In this document: piece by piece, positions 62,024-64,000 of the stretch
Position numbering within the stretch: the first letter of the stretch is position 1
Layout of the letters: each line of letters begins with the position of its first letter
Assembly: GCA_964036665.1 (NCBI GenBank)
Contig: OZ038533.1
Location: forward strand, 7,896,413 to 7,960,412
From: Gordius sp. MW1
Lineage: Eukaryota > Nematomorpha > Gordioida > Gordea > Gordiidae
DNA length: 64,000 nucleotides
Direction of reading: 5' to 3'
Notes under the pieces: model-generated
What the model was told of the DNA's origin: nothing
The model's database searches: none
What the model saw: the letters and a program-made list of their open reading frames with translations, nothing else
Program-made: the position numbers and the translations under genes

Positions 62024-62405
62024 GGCATAGGCCCTTGTAGTGGAGGGCATAGGGTAATTATCAATGTTAACCTATTCAAAAACGAGAAAAAAAAATTCGA
62101 TTTATTTGGCCAATGGTCATTTTTTTCAATGGTCAGTAGCCTGCGGACGGTCAAAAAGTCATATTATCAGTGGTATTAACAAGAACAAAATATTAATTTA
62201 ATTAACAGGGACCCATATCAGTAGAGGCATAGGCCCTTGTAGTGGAGGGCATAGGGTAATTATCAATGTTAACCTATTCAAAAACGAAGAAAAAATTTCG
62301 ATTTATTGGGCCAAAGGTAATTTTTTCCAATGGTCAGTAGCCTGCGGACGGTCAAAAAGTCATATTATCAATGGTATTAACAAGAACAAAATATTAATTT
62401 AATTA
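62024..62405 (-). mobile_element. Two headless SINE copies in tandem
   Basis: Both contain GCATAGGCCCTTGTAGTGGA, AATTATCAATGTTAACCTAT and the body unit. They are joined by ACAGGGACCCATATCAGTAG, which also precedes similar copies near 17275-17345. Confidence 0.7.
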
Positions 62406-62509
62406 AATATATACATTGGAGGGTAAACGGACGGACATCAACGGACAACGGACATCAACGGACAACCAAAAACGAGCCCATAAATTGCATAGCAATTAAA
62501 AATAAATTA

Positions 62510-63370
62510 ATGGACTTATAGATGAAACTTTAATCTACATGAATATATTACTATTTTTCACTAAATATTATAGATACCGTTACAATATAGTTGGCACCTT
62601 CAATCTCCCATATCTAAAAAACTGGTAATTGTAGAAAAAAACTAAAAACAGAGTATTTTTCAGCGCAAGATTCTCTATCAGAATTATTGGTCTAAATGCG
62701 GGATGGAATCACAAAGTCAATATTTGTAGAGCTGTGTAATTTATGGCATAAAACCTTCAATTTTCGTGAGGCATAGTTACAACCATTAGCTTAGCCCAGA
62801 GGGAGGGTAGCGGGATATTCATCCGCATTTGGCAGAATGCGTTTTTTAGTGTTTGAGGGGTATATATTTTTTATTATAAATCCAATGCCAAAGTACTGAT
62901 GTTGCTATGCCGAATAACTGCAAAACTGACTATTCTTTACAAATTTACGATAACCGTTAAAGCTGCCCCCCCCCGCCAAATTAAAAGTTTCTATATATCT
63001 AATGAATTTATGGTAAGTTTTTAAAATCCTCATTCCACCCACTCATATTAGACCATATCCGGATTTTTTGCCCCCTACTTATCTTTTATCTAATTCCTGC
63101 TTTCGCCCATGGAAATAAAAACCAAGTTTATTAAGCTGCCCCGCTTGTTGGACTGACTGGTATAGCCCCAGACATTTTTTGATTTCTAGAAAATGCGTTT
63201 TTTTTAATCTCATTAAAAATGTGGATTGTTATTGTGAAAAAAAACTTCTGGCCAAAATTCATTTTAATTTTTTGTGTCTACAGGTTTTGATATTTAGGGT
63301 ATCTTCGCTTCAAATATACATATTCCCTGCAAAAAAAATAATTTTTTTGGCGGAAAATAAATAATGACCA
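62510..63370. repeat. Dispersed non-coding repeat related to 55330-56700
   Basis: Shared strings include TTTTTCAGCGCAA, AATTATTGGTCTAAATGCG, GGGATGGAATCACAAAGTCA and, at the far end, CTTCAAATATA with AAAATAA..TGATGACC-like sequence. A partial inverted relative lies near 58725-58920. Confidence 0.6.
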
Positions 63371-63539
63371 TTCTTAATTTTTGGGATCTTTGGTGGGTGA
63401 TGTTTTGTTGGTGGGCGCTTAAATTTTACCTTTTTATATTTTTTTCGCAATTTCTCAAGTTTATTGCTTTTTTGTGTGAGTTTTTGTTGGTGTGGGCGTC
63501 TTTTTTGGACAAAAATGTATATATTTCTTTGACTCCCTA

Positions 63540-63700
63540 CTTGACCATTGCTCCCTCCTCCCTTATAGGCATTCTCGACCCTTCTCCCTTATCTCGCTCC
63601 TTAATTGCATAGCAAATGCGCTACATTTACACGGAGAATAGATAAATTTTGTTTAAACAATACCCCCCCCCCCTTACGAGGGGCGAGTCCCTGGTTATTA
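63540..63700. repeat. Inverted diverged copy of the G-rich repeat
   Basis: Read on the minus strand it contains GAGAATGCCTATAAGGGAGG, TTTGCTATGCAATTAAGG and a G-run, in the reverse of the order at 13500-13580. Confidence 0.55.
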
Positions 63701-63784
63701 GACGTTAACAAATATTTGCAACAAAGTGACACGTTAAAGAATGGTAACATAAAACATTCATAACCTTTTGAACATCTTATTCAT

Positions 63785-64000
63785 CTATATATATAAAGTA
63801 AAGTGTATGTATGTATGTGTGTATGTGTGTATGTATGTATGTAAGGGCTAAATTCTGAAACTACCGGCCCGATTCGCGCAAAAATTTAGCCATAGATGCC
63901 CAGGGCGGCCAGGGGTAAAATACCTTTTTTAGAATCCTAAAATTCCTTTTAGTTTTAAAAATATCGGACATTTCGTTTTAAAAAAGGGCTAAACTCTGAA
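63785..64000 (+). mobile_element. Helitron-like 5' end, cut by window edge
   Basis: TCATCTATATATATAAAGTA followed by a GTAT/GTGT microsatellite and GGGCTAAATTCTGAAACTAC resembles the 5' organisation of the two Helitrons in this window (TC-TATATA-microsatellite-conserved block). The 3' end is outside the window, so the class is inferred. Confidence 0.45.

Overview
This window comes from an AT-rich, intron-rich, repeat-dense eukaryotic nuclear genome. The most likely source is an invertebrate animal or a close unicellular relative of animals. Support for this: GT-AG introns, an opisthokont-like TRIP12 gene split into about 37 exons, a non-LTR element of the type common in invertebrates, a Penelope-like element, hAT-type and Harbinger-type elements, Helitrons and tRNA-derived SINEs. 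The sequence does not resolve the phylum. The TRIP12 protein is divergent, which suggests a fast-evolving or deep lineage.

Left edge (1-1252): the 3' half of a decayed non-LTR retrotransposon on the plus strand, ending in a GAA-rich tail. Positions 1876-30174, minus strand: one complete gene for a TRIP12/UFD4-type HECT E3 ubiquitin ligase. I assembled it by hand from 37 exons with consistent splice phases. The sum is 7512 nt, giving 2503 residues, with ARM-like repeats in the N-terminal half and a C-terminal HECT domain whose catalytic Cys codon lies at 1978-1980. No WWE domain is visible. Its introns have collected mobile DNA: a Penelope-like element with a 12-bp target duplication (4926-7190), two short GGCGTAGCC-type MITEs, and a 4.9-kb intron (13330-18229) filled with SINEs, a G-rich repeat and a Helitron.

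Right of the gene (30175-64000) I find almost no conserved coding sequence. There is a degraded Ty3/gypsy-like integrase relic (about 31.7-32.7 kb) and a candidate membrane-protein exon on the minus strand (45917-46294). A run of stable hairpins lies at 38.95-39.16 kb. The rest is a collection of non-autonomous DNA transposons, many with readable target duplications. They are a TTA-flanked palindromic element carrying a cleanly delimited Helitron (32950-34585) and hAT-type elements at 36545-37713, 40712-43626 (a 2.9-kb near-palindrome with tandem arrays in both arms), 44494-45304, 49088-49455 and 50558-51331 (with a BED-finger transposase relic).

The last 5 kb is a SINE-rich cluster that is a diverged paralogue of the cluster in the 13-17 kb TRIP12 intron. 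That paralogue supplies the empty site for the Helitron at 14601-16424. I see no operon-like or multi-gene system. The biology of the window is one housekeeping ubiquitin ligase embedded in a well-preserved record of transposition.
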